Below are positions 33,320 to 46,874 of a DNA stretch of 64,000 nucleotides, in pieces. Numbering within the stretch: the first letter of the stretch is position 1; each line of letters starts with the position of its first letter. Where the stretch lies: NCBI GenBank assembly GCA_023374025.1, contig SIJG01000004.1, positions 3,590,820 to 3,654,819 on the forward strand, written 5' to 3'. Below the pieces are notes generated by a model. The model searched no databases. It was not told the DNA's origin and saw only the letters and a list, made by a program, of their open reading frames with translations. Made by a program: the position numbers and the translations under genes. This DNA is from Heterodera schachtii (taxonomy: Eukaryota > Nematoda > Chromadorea > Rhabditida > Heteroderidae).

Positions 33320-36300
33320 TACCTCGGACTTTTCGTATCAAAATATTTACACGAAAAATAAACTACAAATTGAACTTCCAAAGGCACCAATTCAATGTTT
33401 TTTGAACATGTGCTTAAAAAGAAAAAATCGCTTTAAAAATTTAAATTTTAATGCGAAAATTATTTTTTGCAATTCTTACAAAAAAATATGAAATACATCC
33501 TGAACAAGTGATTAAACTATCTTTTTGTTCAATTTTCCTGAAAAATGTTATGCTATATTATAAAATATTTCAGGCAACTTTCATTATGTTCTTGATCATA
33601 TTTCGAGATTTTGGGTAAGCTTTTTGGGTTCATTTGTAACTTATTTCCACAAAAATAAATAAAAATAAAATTTAACTGAGAATTTAACGAATAAATAAAA
33701 AATTGGGCCGATACATCGAAATTAGTACAAATCTGATAAATTTGGGAAATTTTCATTTATTTGTTATAAGAATTGTGTTTATTTTATGGTTTTTTTGCTT
33801 CTTCGATTTTGATTTAATTTCTCTATTTCTTTGCCTTGCCCCATTACTCTCTTCTTTTCTCAAACATTTCTTTGTGAATCAATAGAAAACGACGCGAACA
33901 CATCGAACAGTTTCACTGGCACACCTCTAATGATGTGGTCATCATTCCTTCTTCCTTTCTCCTCCCAATGCCATTTTCACCAATAATTTCCTTTTTCGCA
34001 TTCATCAAAAAAATCCATTTTTCCTATTTGTTTCCGAATAGATTACACAAATATTAATTCATTTCACATTAACAGGTGGCCATAAATACTTTATCACAAT
34101 GTTGCATAATTTTAAAATTAATTTCAAAAAATTTTTCCGCATTACCTTTTGCCAATTGAAAAATGGAAAATTTAATTCGACCGATTCATCAACAAATTTA
34201 AAAAATTATATTGATTAAATAATTAGTAATTAAACAAAGGATTTAATGGAAAATGCTTCGAGATTAAATTCAATCAATCAAGAAAGAATAAATAATTTAA
34301 GAAACAAAGCTTTATCAATTAATCAACTAAAATATTTTTAAAAACATCATGTATGCCTAAAAATGTTAGATTTCTTTTGATTAATGATTGCTAAAATAGT
34401 TTTAATAAAGAAAGGTTAGAAAGAGAAAAGTATAAAATTAATTCAATAAAAATTATTTTCTTTTTTTTTAAAAATTCACTTTAATTATCTGTATTTTTTG
34501 TTTATAAAATAAAAAATAACATTTTTAAACTCAAAAATGCAAAACATCTGAAGATTCTCTTAGATATTGAAGTTTTTATCTGTATACTACTTCTACAGTA
34601 TGGTGTTGATATGCGAGAGTTAATAAACCATTGGTATCTTGTAATAATAATACTATAATTAAAAAATTTATGAAAAAAATAAATATTATTATAATTAAAA
34701 TTCTTAATGTAAAAACTTTTAATTAATTCAATCAAGCCTACGTCGGTTTAAGGTGATAATTTATATTAAAAATTTTCAATGTATTTAATTTTTAAATTAA
34801 AAAATGGATAAGCTAGCTTAATAAAGGAATTTTTTAACTACCAAAATTCGGAATTGATGAGAAGATGTTGTTTATTTGCTGATTTCGGTTGTGTAACTTC
34901 GTGTTGTCATTCAATGAAACGACATTTAAAATGAAAAAATTTGCTATGTTTAAATTAAATACGTATTAAAAATATTAAAAAGTCTTTTCTGACCAAAATA
35001 TGAAATGTGATAGTAGGCTTTTTAAAACTTAAATTTCTGTACAATTAGGCTATTTAAAACAATTCTTGAAACATAAAATGATTATTTTATAAATTATGCA
35101 ATTGTGATACAAATATGTAAAAGTAAGACAAATAAAAAAAATAATTAAATAATTTCGAATTATATGTATAATACAATAATATTATATTAAGACCTAAATA
35201 AAAAATTAAGCAAGCATTCAATATTTAATATTGTTTTTAGGTGCGGAGTCGCTTTTAAAAAAGATCATAAGAGCCTATTTAAAAACCATCATCATTAAAA
35301 TAACAATAAAATCTTTAGTGAATCATAATTTCGTACCAATTATTAATTAATTAAAATAATTATTTTAATGATATTGGTTAGAATAAATACATGAAATGGG
35401 GAAAAATTAAATATAAAATAAACATAATTCAGAGCTATAGATATAAAATAAATGCAGGTAAATTCTTCTCAGATTGGCATTTTTATTAATTCAATTTCTT
35501 AAGTTGCTTTTTCATAAAGTGAATTTAAAAAATAAAAATTAAAGTTTTAAAAAATATTTTTAACGACACCTATAAAATATCTATTCTAAGCAATAAATAA
35601 ACCTATAATTCATATGCTATTGAGTCAACAGATTATAATAAAAGAAACTGAAACTAACTTTGGTATTATTCTGTAAAAAGTTTTATTTGTATGCCTTTTC
35701 AAGAAAATGTAACATTCGGGCAATATTGGAAGGGCGGATTCATGAATTAAAAAGTTTTTAATTAAAAATTTTAAAAACAAACAAAGGAAATCTGCAGACA
35801 AAAATTTAATTTATATTAAATTTAAAAATTTATTTAACGAAACTTGAACTTGAAACATATATTTTAGAATTTTTCAATTTTCCAAAGATGCAAATATCAT
35901 TTAATAAATAATTATGAAAGTTATTAAAGTATTAACCAAAATAATTTAAAATAAAACAAATACACAAATTTAATTTTATAAAAATAATAAATTATTTAAA
36001 ATTCAGGTCAATCAAATTTTTCTATAAAAGGCATTTTGACGCATTCTCATATTGGTTGTTCTTTTTTCCCTTATGATGAAAGGAAGAGCTTTATATCTGA
36101 TTTTCAGTTAGCGCGAGAATTTAAAAACTTCTATAAATCACTTTAAATCTGTCAATGGATTTAGCTGGATTGACGAGATAACAAAAGAATGAAACTTAAA
36201 GTAGCTTTAGGTGGATGCTAAGCGATTTGTAAAAAAAGTTTTGAATAATAAAAAAATAATATTCATAATTATTTAAAAAACAATAATTTTTTAAATATTT

Positions 36301-39300
36301 ACCTCAAAGCAAATATGAACAATAATATTAATAAATAAATAAAAATATTGAAAGTTCAAATAATATAATCATTTTTTAAAAATACTTAAAAGTTAATGAA
36401 AGTCTTTTAAAAATTAATGGAAACAGTTTTTATTAGCAAAAAATAATATTTGATTCCTTAAATGCCAGAATTATTTAAAAATCAAGAACTATGTAGATTA
36501 CAAAATGAAAATTAACATAAAGCACTAATTTTTAGATAAATTAATTAATATCCTTCGATTAAAATATATGAAAGAAATAATAGCATCTTTTAAGGCACAA
36601 AATAAGCCAGACAAACTACTCGACATTATAACATGAGAAAATTAATAATAAGGGTACTAAAAAATTAAAACAAAAAATAAGACCAAAAGTCGCAAAATAA
36701 TGATATAATATTTCAAATGTATAAACATTAAGATCTTATTATAAAAATTCAAATTAAAAAATAGTTCTAAAATTGACATAAATAAGAAATCATTTAAAAT
36801 AATAATCTAGCCTCTTATCACCTATCCAATTGATCCAACAGCTTGGATAAATAATAATTTTAGACTTGATTAACCAAACGATTCACAATACATAAAAACA
36901 CGAGCAATTAAGCGGAACAATTTTGACTACAAAAATAATTTATTTCAAAATTAATTAGTATAAATATTAAAATGAATGAAATATATGAGATGTAATTAAA
37001 TAAATTTAATAAAAATTTTCACGGATTTTCATAATAAAAAACATTTTTATGTCAAAAATATTAAAAGAGTCCATTAAAAGAGCTTATCGAAAACAATAAA
37101 GAAGACAAAGAATTAAAAACTTGTCAAAAAATAAAAATAATAATTCAAAATTAATTTGTATTTTTATTGTTGCAATTGATAAACAAATTATACTGATGCA
37201 GGGAGCAAAAGCTTGAAAATTGTATGAATGTTCTACTATAAAAAGGATAAAGATTTTTAAATGTCATGTTATAGATTAATGCAAATTGTGAAGAAGATGA
37301 AAAAACAGTCATTTCTAATTAAATTTAACAATTTTAAAACAATTGTAATCGAATTAAATAAGAATACTGAGGAAGTGAATGTGTGTGTTAATAAATAAAA
37401 TATGAAAAAATCTTATGACTTTAATAATTTTTCTATTGAAAAAAACAAACAAAGCAATTGGTTAATTAGTCTCATATAAGATAAATAAAATAGGTTTAAA
37501 AATCAACAAATATATATTTAAAACAAAGAAAAACTCCTGCAACGAAGAAATAGTTTAATAATTCAAAATATAAAACTAAACGCATTATGTTGTCTTAAGA
37601 ATCATTGATAATAAAAACAAATTAAATAACAACAAAAAATTAAATAAGAAAAAATAAATAAAACTCTAAACATTCTCTGTGAGCAAATCTCTGAAAGAAA
37701 TATTATGCGAGCAAACAAATATCTGCATTCTACTTTTAGAAGAAAAGTCATTTTAAAGAGTAAATTTTATTTTACTTTTTAATGAAAAAAGCATCCTTGA
37801 ATTAAATAATGAAAATAAATTTCGAATGCTAAGTTAAAATCAAATTTCATCGATTTATTAAAAAATATATACAAACATGGAAATGATTGACATTTTGTAT
37901 ATTTAAATGTTGGCAATTAAAAAATTACTCAAACATAATTTTATCTTTGGCACAAGCATTCAGTGTCGAATTCATTTAAATAATTCAACCTAAATTAAAC
38001 TAAGATTAATGAAAAGGTTGATTTGATTAATCTTTGCAATGAGCAACTATACTAATAAATTGGATATAAACTATTATTTGCAAAAAATAATCGAAGTAAT
38101 ATAAAAAACTCCAAGAAATTCTTTTAATACATAATAATTAAACTTAGTTATTTTGATTTATTATATTGCTTAATAACTTCTTTTTTTTAAATTGCAATCT
38201 AAAAAAGAAACATACAATATTATTAAGGATTTAATAAAAACAATTTAACGTCGCAACACGCTCTTGGAAAAAAAAATCTTTTATTAAAATTTTTAAATGT
38301 CGATCTACAAATTTACTAATTGCTAATATGATTATTATACGAAAACAAAAACAATAGTTAAAAATAAAGGAAGTAAAAAATTTCTTATTAGTAAATTTAA
38401 TACAAAAGGAATACTTCGCTTAATGAATTAAGGAAAAAGCAAAATATAGCAACTGAATATAAAAGCGAATACAAATTCATTAAATTCGTTCCAATTGGGA
38501 ATATTTCGTGAAAGAATTTTTTTAGTTTTTGGTTTAACTGAATACTTAAAAATGCAGAATAAACACAAACAATATTGAAGCTATAGAAATCTAAATAAAA
38601 ACAGTCCTTTAAAAGTAAATATGAATTTGAAAAAACAAATTAAAATAAAAACATAAAAACAGAATGAGTTTGGTAAATAAAATTAAATAAAACTTCTTAT
38701 TTTTAAATAAGAGATTATTTGTTTTAGCAATCTTTTATGTAAGTTAATTACGAAAATTCTATCTAGATCGAATGAAATGTAAAAAACATTAACAAATATA
38801 AAAATAATTGAACAAATATAAAAAATAATTGAAGATTCTAAAAATTCAAAAAATATTTCAATTACGCAAAAAATTTTATTTTGTTTCATGAGGACATTAT
38901 AAAAATTGTCTGGACGTCAAGTTGTTCCTCATATTAAAGGATAGGACCTTATTTAGTGGACAATAAATAATTATTATTAATTCACCATTTCAATATCTTA
39001 AACAAAAATATATCCAAAAAAAAAATAATTATAAAAAATAAACTTGAGAACTTAAGATTGCATAAAATATTATTTCAACAACAAAATAATTCCATTTAAA
39101 TTATCGATTTTTAAAAGATAATTATAAAAAATAACTATTTTTCTGATTAAATCAAATAAAAAATAAAGGATTTTGCTTAATTAATCTCATTATAAAATAA
39201 AGAAAACTGATTTTACATATCTGCAAATATTATCATCATTCAAAAAACAGTTTATCGAAGACCATAAATGCAGTTTATAAATGAAAATAAAACCAACTGT

Positions 39301-39700
39301 GTATTTTAAATTATAACCTATATATTTTCATAAATAAAAAGAAAAGATTGCAGAAACTGAGAAACATCACACTGGTTCAATAATACCTTCAAAATGATCG
39401 GCTGCAAGAATTTGAGAATATTAAATTAATAGGAATAAAGTATTGAATTGATTTATGTTAATATTGAAATTTTTTGATATAAATTCATTAAAATATTACA
39501 AATGAAAAAATGTAATTTAAGAATTAAAATAAATGAGCAAATGATTCCAAAAATATTAAATATATAAGAAATAAAAATGTTATGAAATGGAATTTTTTTG
39601 CACCGAGTGAATTAATAAATACACCTTACAATTTCCAAAAACGAAAAAAAAATATTTTTAAATTGAGAAAACTTTTTTGATTTTGATGGTTTTTGAAGGC
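33320..39700. other. AT desert
   Basis: The part to about 34,150 is more mixed in composition, then A-rich. No gene seen. 37,437-37,480 resembles 25,845-25,880, and 38,110-38,290 resembles 25,570-25,760, so this is diverged copy DNA. Confidence 0.6.
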
Positions 39701-39730
39701 AAGTAAAACCTCGTGGCTCCGGGCACTAGA

Positions 39731-40605
39731 GACCGGACAAATGGGGTCGGAGGGATCCCGACTCGGGATCCCGACTGAATCCCGATCCCGATCAATCCCG
39801 AACATTTTGGCAAAACCATCGGTACGGATCCCGAGTCGGGATCACGGCGGAATCCTGATCCCGATCAATCCCGAAGAATATTTTTCGGGATCCCGCGGGA
39901 TTACCGGGATTTGCAAAAACTCAAATTTTTTTACGCTTTGTGTTAAGTTTTGTTCAAATGCTTACCTAATATTTATAATTGGTCAATTCGATTGAGAAAA
40001 ATTGGGATGGGAATTATATCATGTTTTTATAGAAATTTTTCAAAATAATAATACCCTGACAAAAAAATAAGATTTTAGGATCAAAAATCAGAAAATTTAA
40101 TAACATAGTTTTAAATAGTTTTTTTTTACAATTTAATCAATTAATATCAATTTTGTATTTTTGCCTCCTATGATCATTATTAACAATTTTAAGGAAATTA
40201 GAAAATCGATCAAAAACCATATTTTAAAGAATTTTTTCGCGAATCTTTTCAAAAACTTTAGGGAATCAGGGGGGAGGCCGGCGATGCCGATAAGCGCCGC
40301 CGGGAAAATTTGAAAATTTGAAATGTAATTTGTTAACAAAAATTTATCCAAAAACTGTCCATATTTTGGGATTTTGAACTAATTTATAAGAAAATAATGT
40401 GTTTTGGGGGCACCGAAGGAAAAAATACGTAGACAACAATTTTTATTCTGTTTTTTGGACAAAATTCAAATTTTAATATTTTTTTTACACCTAAAAAACA
40501 TTAAAAAATGAAAAAAAGTCAATTTTTATATAAATTCCTGGCGCAGCGTTTTAATTTTAATAGAATTTTGGAGACCTATGAAAATTTTTTTGGGACTTAA
40601 TTTTT
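39731..40605. mobile_element. CGGGATCCCG-array element, copy 2
   Basis: The GC array (39,731-39,914), the AT-rich middle, the GC hairpin (40,280-40,301, GGCGATGCC arm) and AATTTGTTAAC follow the same order as at 13,016-14,180. The MITE of copy 1 is absent near 40,010. Homology fades after about 40,605, and no closing array is present. Confidence 0.75.
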
Positions 40606-40619
40606 GTTTTACAAATTAA

Positions 40620-40835
40620 TAATTTTCGGTCCCTATCAGAGGAACGATTGGTACTAATTCGGGTTCTACGAAACAAATATGAAAACTTAGATAAAATCAT
40701 AGATTTTTGCAGCTTTGACGCCAGATTCTTGATCAGCGCATAAAACTACATAGTAAAATATTTTACCTTGGTGCCTTTTTGGGTTGCCCTTCCAATGAGT
40801 TCCCATCGCTTAACAGACATTTCCGGTTGTGAACG
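40620..40835 (-). pseudogene. Exon-like fragments, unknown product
   Basis: On the minus strand, SQPEMSVKRWELIGRATQKG leads to ACCAAG|GTAAAATATT, a good donor-like site. Further on, FYALIKNLASKLQKSM and FVEPELVPIVPLIGTENY-stop can be read. The gaps between them are too short or lack clear acceptors, so a working gene is unlikely. I do not recognise a family. Confidence 0.25.
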
Positions 40836-40839
40836 AATC

Positions 40840-41925
40840 AAAATAGAACATAGATATAATATAATTAAAATGGAAATAAAAGTAAAAAATTTTAAATATA
40901 ACAAATAATAAAGAAATTATTTTATTAATGAATTTCGGTTTGAATTCAATATTTAAAAATTCATAAACAATTTTATTTACACATGAAATCGTTTGTCCTT
41001 TAATAATATTAATAAAATATATTTTTAATAAATAAAACAATTCGCTTAATAATAAAATAAGCAAATTAATTTATATAAAATACAGAAAAGGAATAAAAAA
41101 GCAATTAAATTTTAATAATTAATAAAAAACTAAACTTTAAACGAACGAATAATCAATTATGATGACAAAGATTACTTTTTTAAATAATTCTGTTATTTAT
41201 AAAGCTAAGACTAAGAATTTTAAATTGAGAAACAAAAGAAATGGATTGATTTTAATAAAAAAATTAATACAAAAAAGTGACCTACTGCATATTTCAAAAC
41301 GCAATTGTTAAAAATTGTTTTTTTAGAAAAAAATATTATTCATTCATTTAAAAAGTCATATGAAAATATTAAAATAAGTGGAATAAAAAAATTATATGAA
41401 ATTGATGATGTATATCATAACAAATGATAATAAAATTCATTAAATGATGAAATCAACCTATTAGTTATAATGAGGTTACGTTTATTAAAATGTAGATGAT
41501 TAAAAAATTAATTTACAACGTATAATAATTCTCTTTACACCTATTTAAAGTTTACCCTGATCAGAGCGAGTTCATATGTGTTTAATTTTAATTTATTATA
41601 AAAATCTATTAATTTTCAAAATATTATCAATAATATAAAAAAGGTATGTTACTTATACAAATTTTATTAAGCAAAGATTAACGAAAACTATAATATTTTG
41701 AATCGGTTGTGTAAAAATAAAATTGAATCATTTGGCAGAAAGTAAGTGTCCATAATAGATGCTTTAATTAATATTTTTAAAATGTATTTTGTCAATAACA
41801 TTTCTAGCAAAACTACAGCGGCCATACGAATATATTTTTTGCTGAATCTTTTTCCTCATAAATAAAGATTTGATTTATATGATTAAAAATATTAAATGAT
41901 TATTATAAAAATTTTCACGCACCAT
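40840..41925. other. A-rich desert
   Basis: No feature recognised. Confidence 0.6.
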
Positions 41926-41929
41926 ATCT

Positions 41930-44280
41930 CATTTATTTAAACTTGAGCAGAAATCTGCGCTTTTTAAATTTTTCAACCCTTGGTAGTTAAATTTAATAAA
42001 TTTTTAATTAAGTGAAATCTCTTCTTTCGATTTTGTTATTTTCAAAAAATTCCACACATTTTAATATTAAATTTATTGTTATTTTTTCTTTTAATATTCT
42101 TTATTTCTTTGTTATATATATTTTTATTTTATTTAAAAATTTAATAGAAGTAATGATTTAAGAAACATCTGTTCATCTTTTCGTAATATTTTTAACTTCT
42201 TTTTTACATTTGATTATTTTATTAGCTAAACAATTAGGTAAAATTAATGTTCTTTTTATAATATGTTTATATATTTTTTTAAATTGTGCCAACATTGCAA
42301 TAAACACTTGTTGAATTCTTTAACTGAATTTGTGATTTATGTGCTGTGGAAAAATCATTTTTAAGGATAAATTTTTTATGTTTGCATATGAAATATTAAT
42401 TTTTTATTATGAAATCTTTATTTTAAAAATAGTTTATGTTTTATTAGTTTCTATTATTATTGTTTACACTTGCATTTTTAATTACGCAGATCGCATTTAA
42501 AATTGTTATCTTTAAAATAATATATTATTTTGAAAAATTGATCTTTATTTATTTCCCATGATTAAAATCAAAAGTTTTTGTAAATGAATGCTTGACCTCC
42601 GTCATTCAAATTAATATTCTTAATTCACCTTTTATTTGTTTGATTCAATAAATATTTTATTTATTCTCTTGTCAGATACATAGTTCGTTTATGAGGATGC
42701 GAACTATCTAATTGTTTATTATTTAATTTTCAAGTTTTTTTAAAATTATTAAAATTTATGAAAAATAATATATTCTGTTTTTAATAATTTTACTTGCTTT
42801 TCATTATAATTTTTGCATTTTCCTAATTTATTTTTAAAATTACTCAAATAAATACAAGCTTTTTTGTTTTTGATATTATTTTTATTGATAATTTTAGCTT
42901 TATTAACAAAAAATAACTGATTTTACTAATTTATTTTTTATCCTTTCTTTCTTGTGCCGTGCTCCGTTTCAGCTCAGAAATGTGATGATGCCATAACTTT
43001 TTAACAAAATAAATATACTTAATGTTATTATTGTTGGAAATTAGTTAGTTACATTTTATTTATTTATTGAATTTTTTAATTTTCCTGAGCTTTGTTTCTG
43101 ATCATATTTTGCATTTAAATAGTCATTATGTTTCATAATTTGACATTTCGTTGTGTATTTCCATTTTTTGTAATAAATGGATTATTATTTTTCGTAAAAT
43201 AAAATTTTTTATTTCGATTAAATATTTTCTTACCTTAATAAATTTAATGTTGTATGAGGAATTACTTTTTCTTTGATTTATTCTTTTCTAAATAAAGTTG
43301 TTTTTAATTAATTAAATAAGCAACAATGTTGTCCTTGCAAAATAAAATTGAACAACTGATTTGAAAAGATACTTTACGGAACGACCGGCAAATTTCTTTT
43401 CATTTATTTTAATTGAATTTTATTACTTTTTTATTTATTTTTTTAAATATTTAATAAATTTCATTTAACAAGATTTTTTGTTTTTTTATTCACAATTCGA
43501 GATAATATTATTTCTATTTTAATTTTTGTTTTGCTTTAATCTCAAAATATTTTTAAGATTTTACAAGTATTATTGGGTTGCTATAAGTTATTTTATTTTA
43601 TGTTGCGCTAATCAATTTTTTTTTCTCCCATTTCTTGTGCAATGCGGGATAAAATGTTTTGTTTTTGTCGATTTTGCTAACTTAATGAAACAGCTTCTTT
43701 TTCATAGTTTTTCATTTAATTTTGATTTTATTAATTTTGTTGACAATTTTCTCTTCTTTTATTTTCTTTAACGAGAATTTTTTGAATATTTTAGTTGATA
43801 TGCTGTATAATTTTTTGGTCATGATCACGGAGATTTATTTAAAAAGGAGAATATTCATTTAAAATATAAAATAAATATCGTTGTGTAAGTTTTAAAGAAA
43901 ATTATATGATGAGTTGATCATTATTTTTTGCTGATAATTTTAGACTATGAATTTTTACTTTGATTTTTCATCTGGTTTTTTTGGCAAAAGAAGTAATTAT
44001 TAAAAAACGTTAAGTAATTTTATTTTTAATTTCTTATTTTTTACATTCGATAAATTTATTAGCTAAAAACAGTAGTTATAAAATTAAAAAACATTATTAA
44101 TTTTTCGTAATATTTTTAACTTCTAATTTCTTTACATTCGATTATTTTATTAGCTAAAATAGTTTAGTTCAAATTATTATTTTTTTGTAATATGTTTATA
44201 TATATTTTTAAAATTGTGAAAACATTTTCGCAATAAACACTTGTTCAATTCTTTAAGTGAATTGGTAATTAAGGTAAAGT
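41930..44280 (-). repeat. T-rich block, inverted relative to the desert
   Basis: The plus strand is T-rich here and A-rich on both sides. The reverse complement of 43,250-43,410 matches 26,550-26,720 (GAAAAGAAATTTGCC, TTTTCAAATCAGTTG, ACAACATTGTTG), and that of 42,600-42,720 matches 25,850-25,960. Inside the block, 42,160-42,345 recurs at about 44,095-44,270. No gene. Confidence 0.7.
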
Positions 44281-44284
44281 TAAA

Positions 44285-44955
44285 TATCACTTAAATCAGC
44301 CTCAGAGGCAGTTTGAACAGGAAAAGTTAAATGATTTATTAATAAATTTTTTAATAAAATACAAGAACTCTTCAAAAAATTTAATTCGAAGTGTAAATCT
44401 AAACCGATTATTTAAATAAAGTAAATTATCAAATGAACTATAAATGAAGTTGTTTAAATTATGTTTTAAAAAAGTAATCAAATATATTCTTGTTGATAAT
44501 TAATATCAATTGCACTAAAAATGTCATCTAAAAATAGTTATAATAAATAATTGAAGATATCCAATATTTACATAAATTAAACAAAAAATTCATATAATTT
44601 GGATGATTTTCCATTGAGCAGATCACATATCTCTTCACGAAATCAAATACATATGCTTTTTTCATTACAAAATTTATTTTCGAGCAAAAGTTATAATTAA
44701 AGCGAAAATAATAAAAAAGTTAAAGATTTAATCAGTAAAAATATAAGATTTAAAAAGTTACCATTGGCTTCTTGTTAATAAATTATAATAAACTTTATAA
44801 TAAAAAATCTAATAACATCAATTTAAAATAAATTAGTTAATACATTGAAAAAGCTAAACTCGTGAAAATATAAATATAAAAAATTATTAGAAATTAAAAA
44901 TGAATAAACTTGCAATAAGAAATTTTAACAGCCACAATTTGGATATAAACTATCT
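44285..44955. other. A-rich spacer
   Basis: No feature recognised. Confidence 0.6.
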
Positions 44956-44963
44956 CTTATTAT

Positions 44964-45569
44964 TAGGGATTCTTTTTTTAGGCACAAAAAATCGCGAAAT
45001 AGGCACCTAAAAAGGCAGAAAAAAATCGCAAAATAGGCACCAAATAGGCACAAAAACCCTCAAATAGGCACCAAAATAGGCAAAAAAAAAATTTTTATTA
45101 AAGCTTTTTAGGCAGCAAAACACGTAAAAATTAATCAAAAAACTTATTTTGCCCATATTTCAATTGTTTTAAAGTTGTTTTTGATAAAAATAATTTTTTA
45201 AACCAAAATTTTTATTATGAAAAAATAATTGAATTTTGAGGATCAATTTTTGTGAAAATTTTTTTTCAATTCTTACCGGTGTATATTTTCGAAAAAATTT
45301 CAAGTCGATTCTTAGGGGTGTATTTTTCATTTTTATTGCATTTTAGTTAACGATTTTTCCCAAATCCTGAAAAAGGCGCCAAAAATGGCGAAATAGGCAC
45401 AAAAATAGGCAAATAGGCATTAAGCACAAAAAGTCCAAAATAGGCAAAGTTAGGCATTATAAAAGTCATCGTAGACACCCCAAACCAAGCGGTAAATGTT
45501 TTTTTCGTGCTTATCTAAGCGTATTAAGTGCGCAGAAATTTATGGCATTTGCCTAAAAAAGAATCCCTA
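44964..45569. mobile_element. TAGGG-ended MITE, 606 bp
   Basis: Inverted ends TAGGGATTCTTTTTTAGGC and GCCTAAAAAAGAATCCCTA, with one extra T in the left run. Flanks CTTATTAT (44,956-44,963 and 45,570-45,577) are identical, so this is hAT-like by duplication length. Near both ends AATAGGCAC words repeat in the same orientation. The centre (about 45,250-45,350) holds TCGATTCTTAGGGGTGTA, the second shared module. No coding. Confidence 0.92.
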
Positions 45570-45579
45570 CTTATTATTA

Positions 45580-46690
45580 ACAAAATAAAATATTAAAAAT
45601 TCTAAATACATTAAAAAATATACTTTAATTTGCTGAGATATATTATTATTTCTACAAATTTTGGTTTGCAATAGCATCAATAAAATAAGATAAAAGAAGA
45701 TAGATCTTTCCGTTTTAATAAAATCTTATAATAAAAAGAAAATTTTTATTTTTTCAATTCAACATAAAATTTAAAAGGATGAATGAAAAACTTTAATTAA
45801 ATTGAAAAATCTTTCACTGCTGATTATGAAATAATATTTAAAAAATCAGAGCACATTTACGACAAAACCATCAGCAAATGATCACATCAACCGTTACAAA
45901 AGGAAAATGAGCTCCAAATCCGCGAGGTTCGAGCATTATACATAAAGCATTAATTAAATCTGCTTAAATATAAACTAAAAAAAAATTCATTTGGATTTAT
46001 AAAATAAAAAAAAAATTATTTATTCATTATTTGAAAAGAAAAAAAGTATAATTACTTCTTGATGCTGGTCTTCATACTCCGGTAGAGGACATGTGAATTA
46101 AAAATTTTTAAAAGTTGCATTAAATATTTTTTTAACGGAAGTTTCTCGTAAATTGATAAAAGTTGTTAATACAATTCAGGTGCTCGAAACCATATTAAAA
46201 GAAAAAAAGAAGCTAACAACAAGAATGGATACTTACAGAGGACGTTAAGATTAATGAAAAATAGAAATAATTATTATAAATATTGAGAAAACACAATAAA
46301 AAATATCATAATATATTTTAAAAAAGACTAAAATTCAATATATTAAATAATTGAATTACAGAAAAAAGAATAAAATTTACTTTATTAAGAATTTTAAATT
46401 TTCATATAAAGAAAGCAACTCTATTCATTAAACACCGAATGGCTACGAAAAACGAAAAGTTAACTAAAAGAAACAAATAAATAAATAAAATACAAAACAG
46501 TAAAATTTTTTGTAAAAAACAAAAAATGGTAAAATTATATTTTCTTTCTTATTAAATTTAAGGCTTTTTGATTAAAAAAATAATTTTTGAAAATTGGAAT
46601 CCGTAACTATTACAGTCCATTTAATATATCGTCTCGACCTTCGCGATCATAGCTTTATTTTAAAAAAGCTAATATTAGAAAAAATTTAAA
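45580..46690. other. A-rich spacer
   Basis: No gene. A somewhat higher-G+C phrase lies at 45,850-45,935. Confidence 0.6.
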
Positions 46691-46870
46691 TTTAAAATTC
46701 TTGTCAACAAATATATTTTTGAGATGAATTTTGAGAACTTTTTCATTTTTTAAGGGTGTTTTTTGAAAATTTTATGTCGCTTTTTAGGGGTGTATTTTTC
46801 GTTTTTATTACTTTTGTTAATAAGTTTAGACAAAGCGCCAAAACATGAAAAATAGGTTTTTAAATTTTTT
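46690..46870 (+). repeat. Fragment of the GGTGTATTTTTC module
   Basis: TTTTAGGGGTGTATTTTTCG and AAAGCGCCAAAACATG match the centre of the 44,964 element. No ends are present, so it is a fragment. Confidence 0.65.
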
Positions 46871-46874
46871 TTAA

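Noticed and set aside
39731..39914. Helitron ends, because of the GC hairpins
   Set aside because: No TC...CTAG termini or A-T insertion sites were found, and several hairpin copies lie inside elements with 8-bp duplications.
40810..41064. AT-rich minus-strand frame of 84 codons (and similar ones across the deserts)
   Set aside because: Composition is all F, I, L, N, K and Y with no start context, conservation or G+C change. These are expected by chance in AT-rich DNA.
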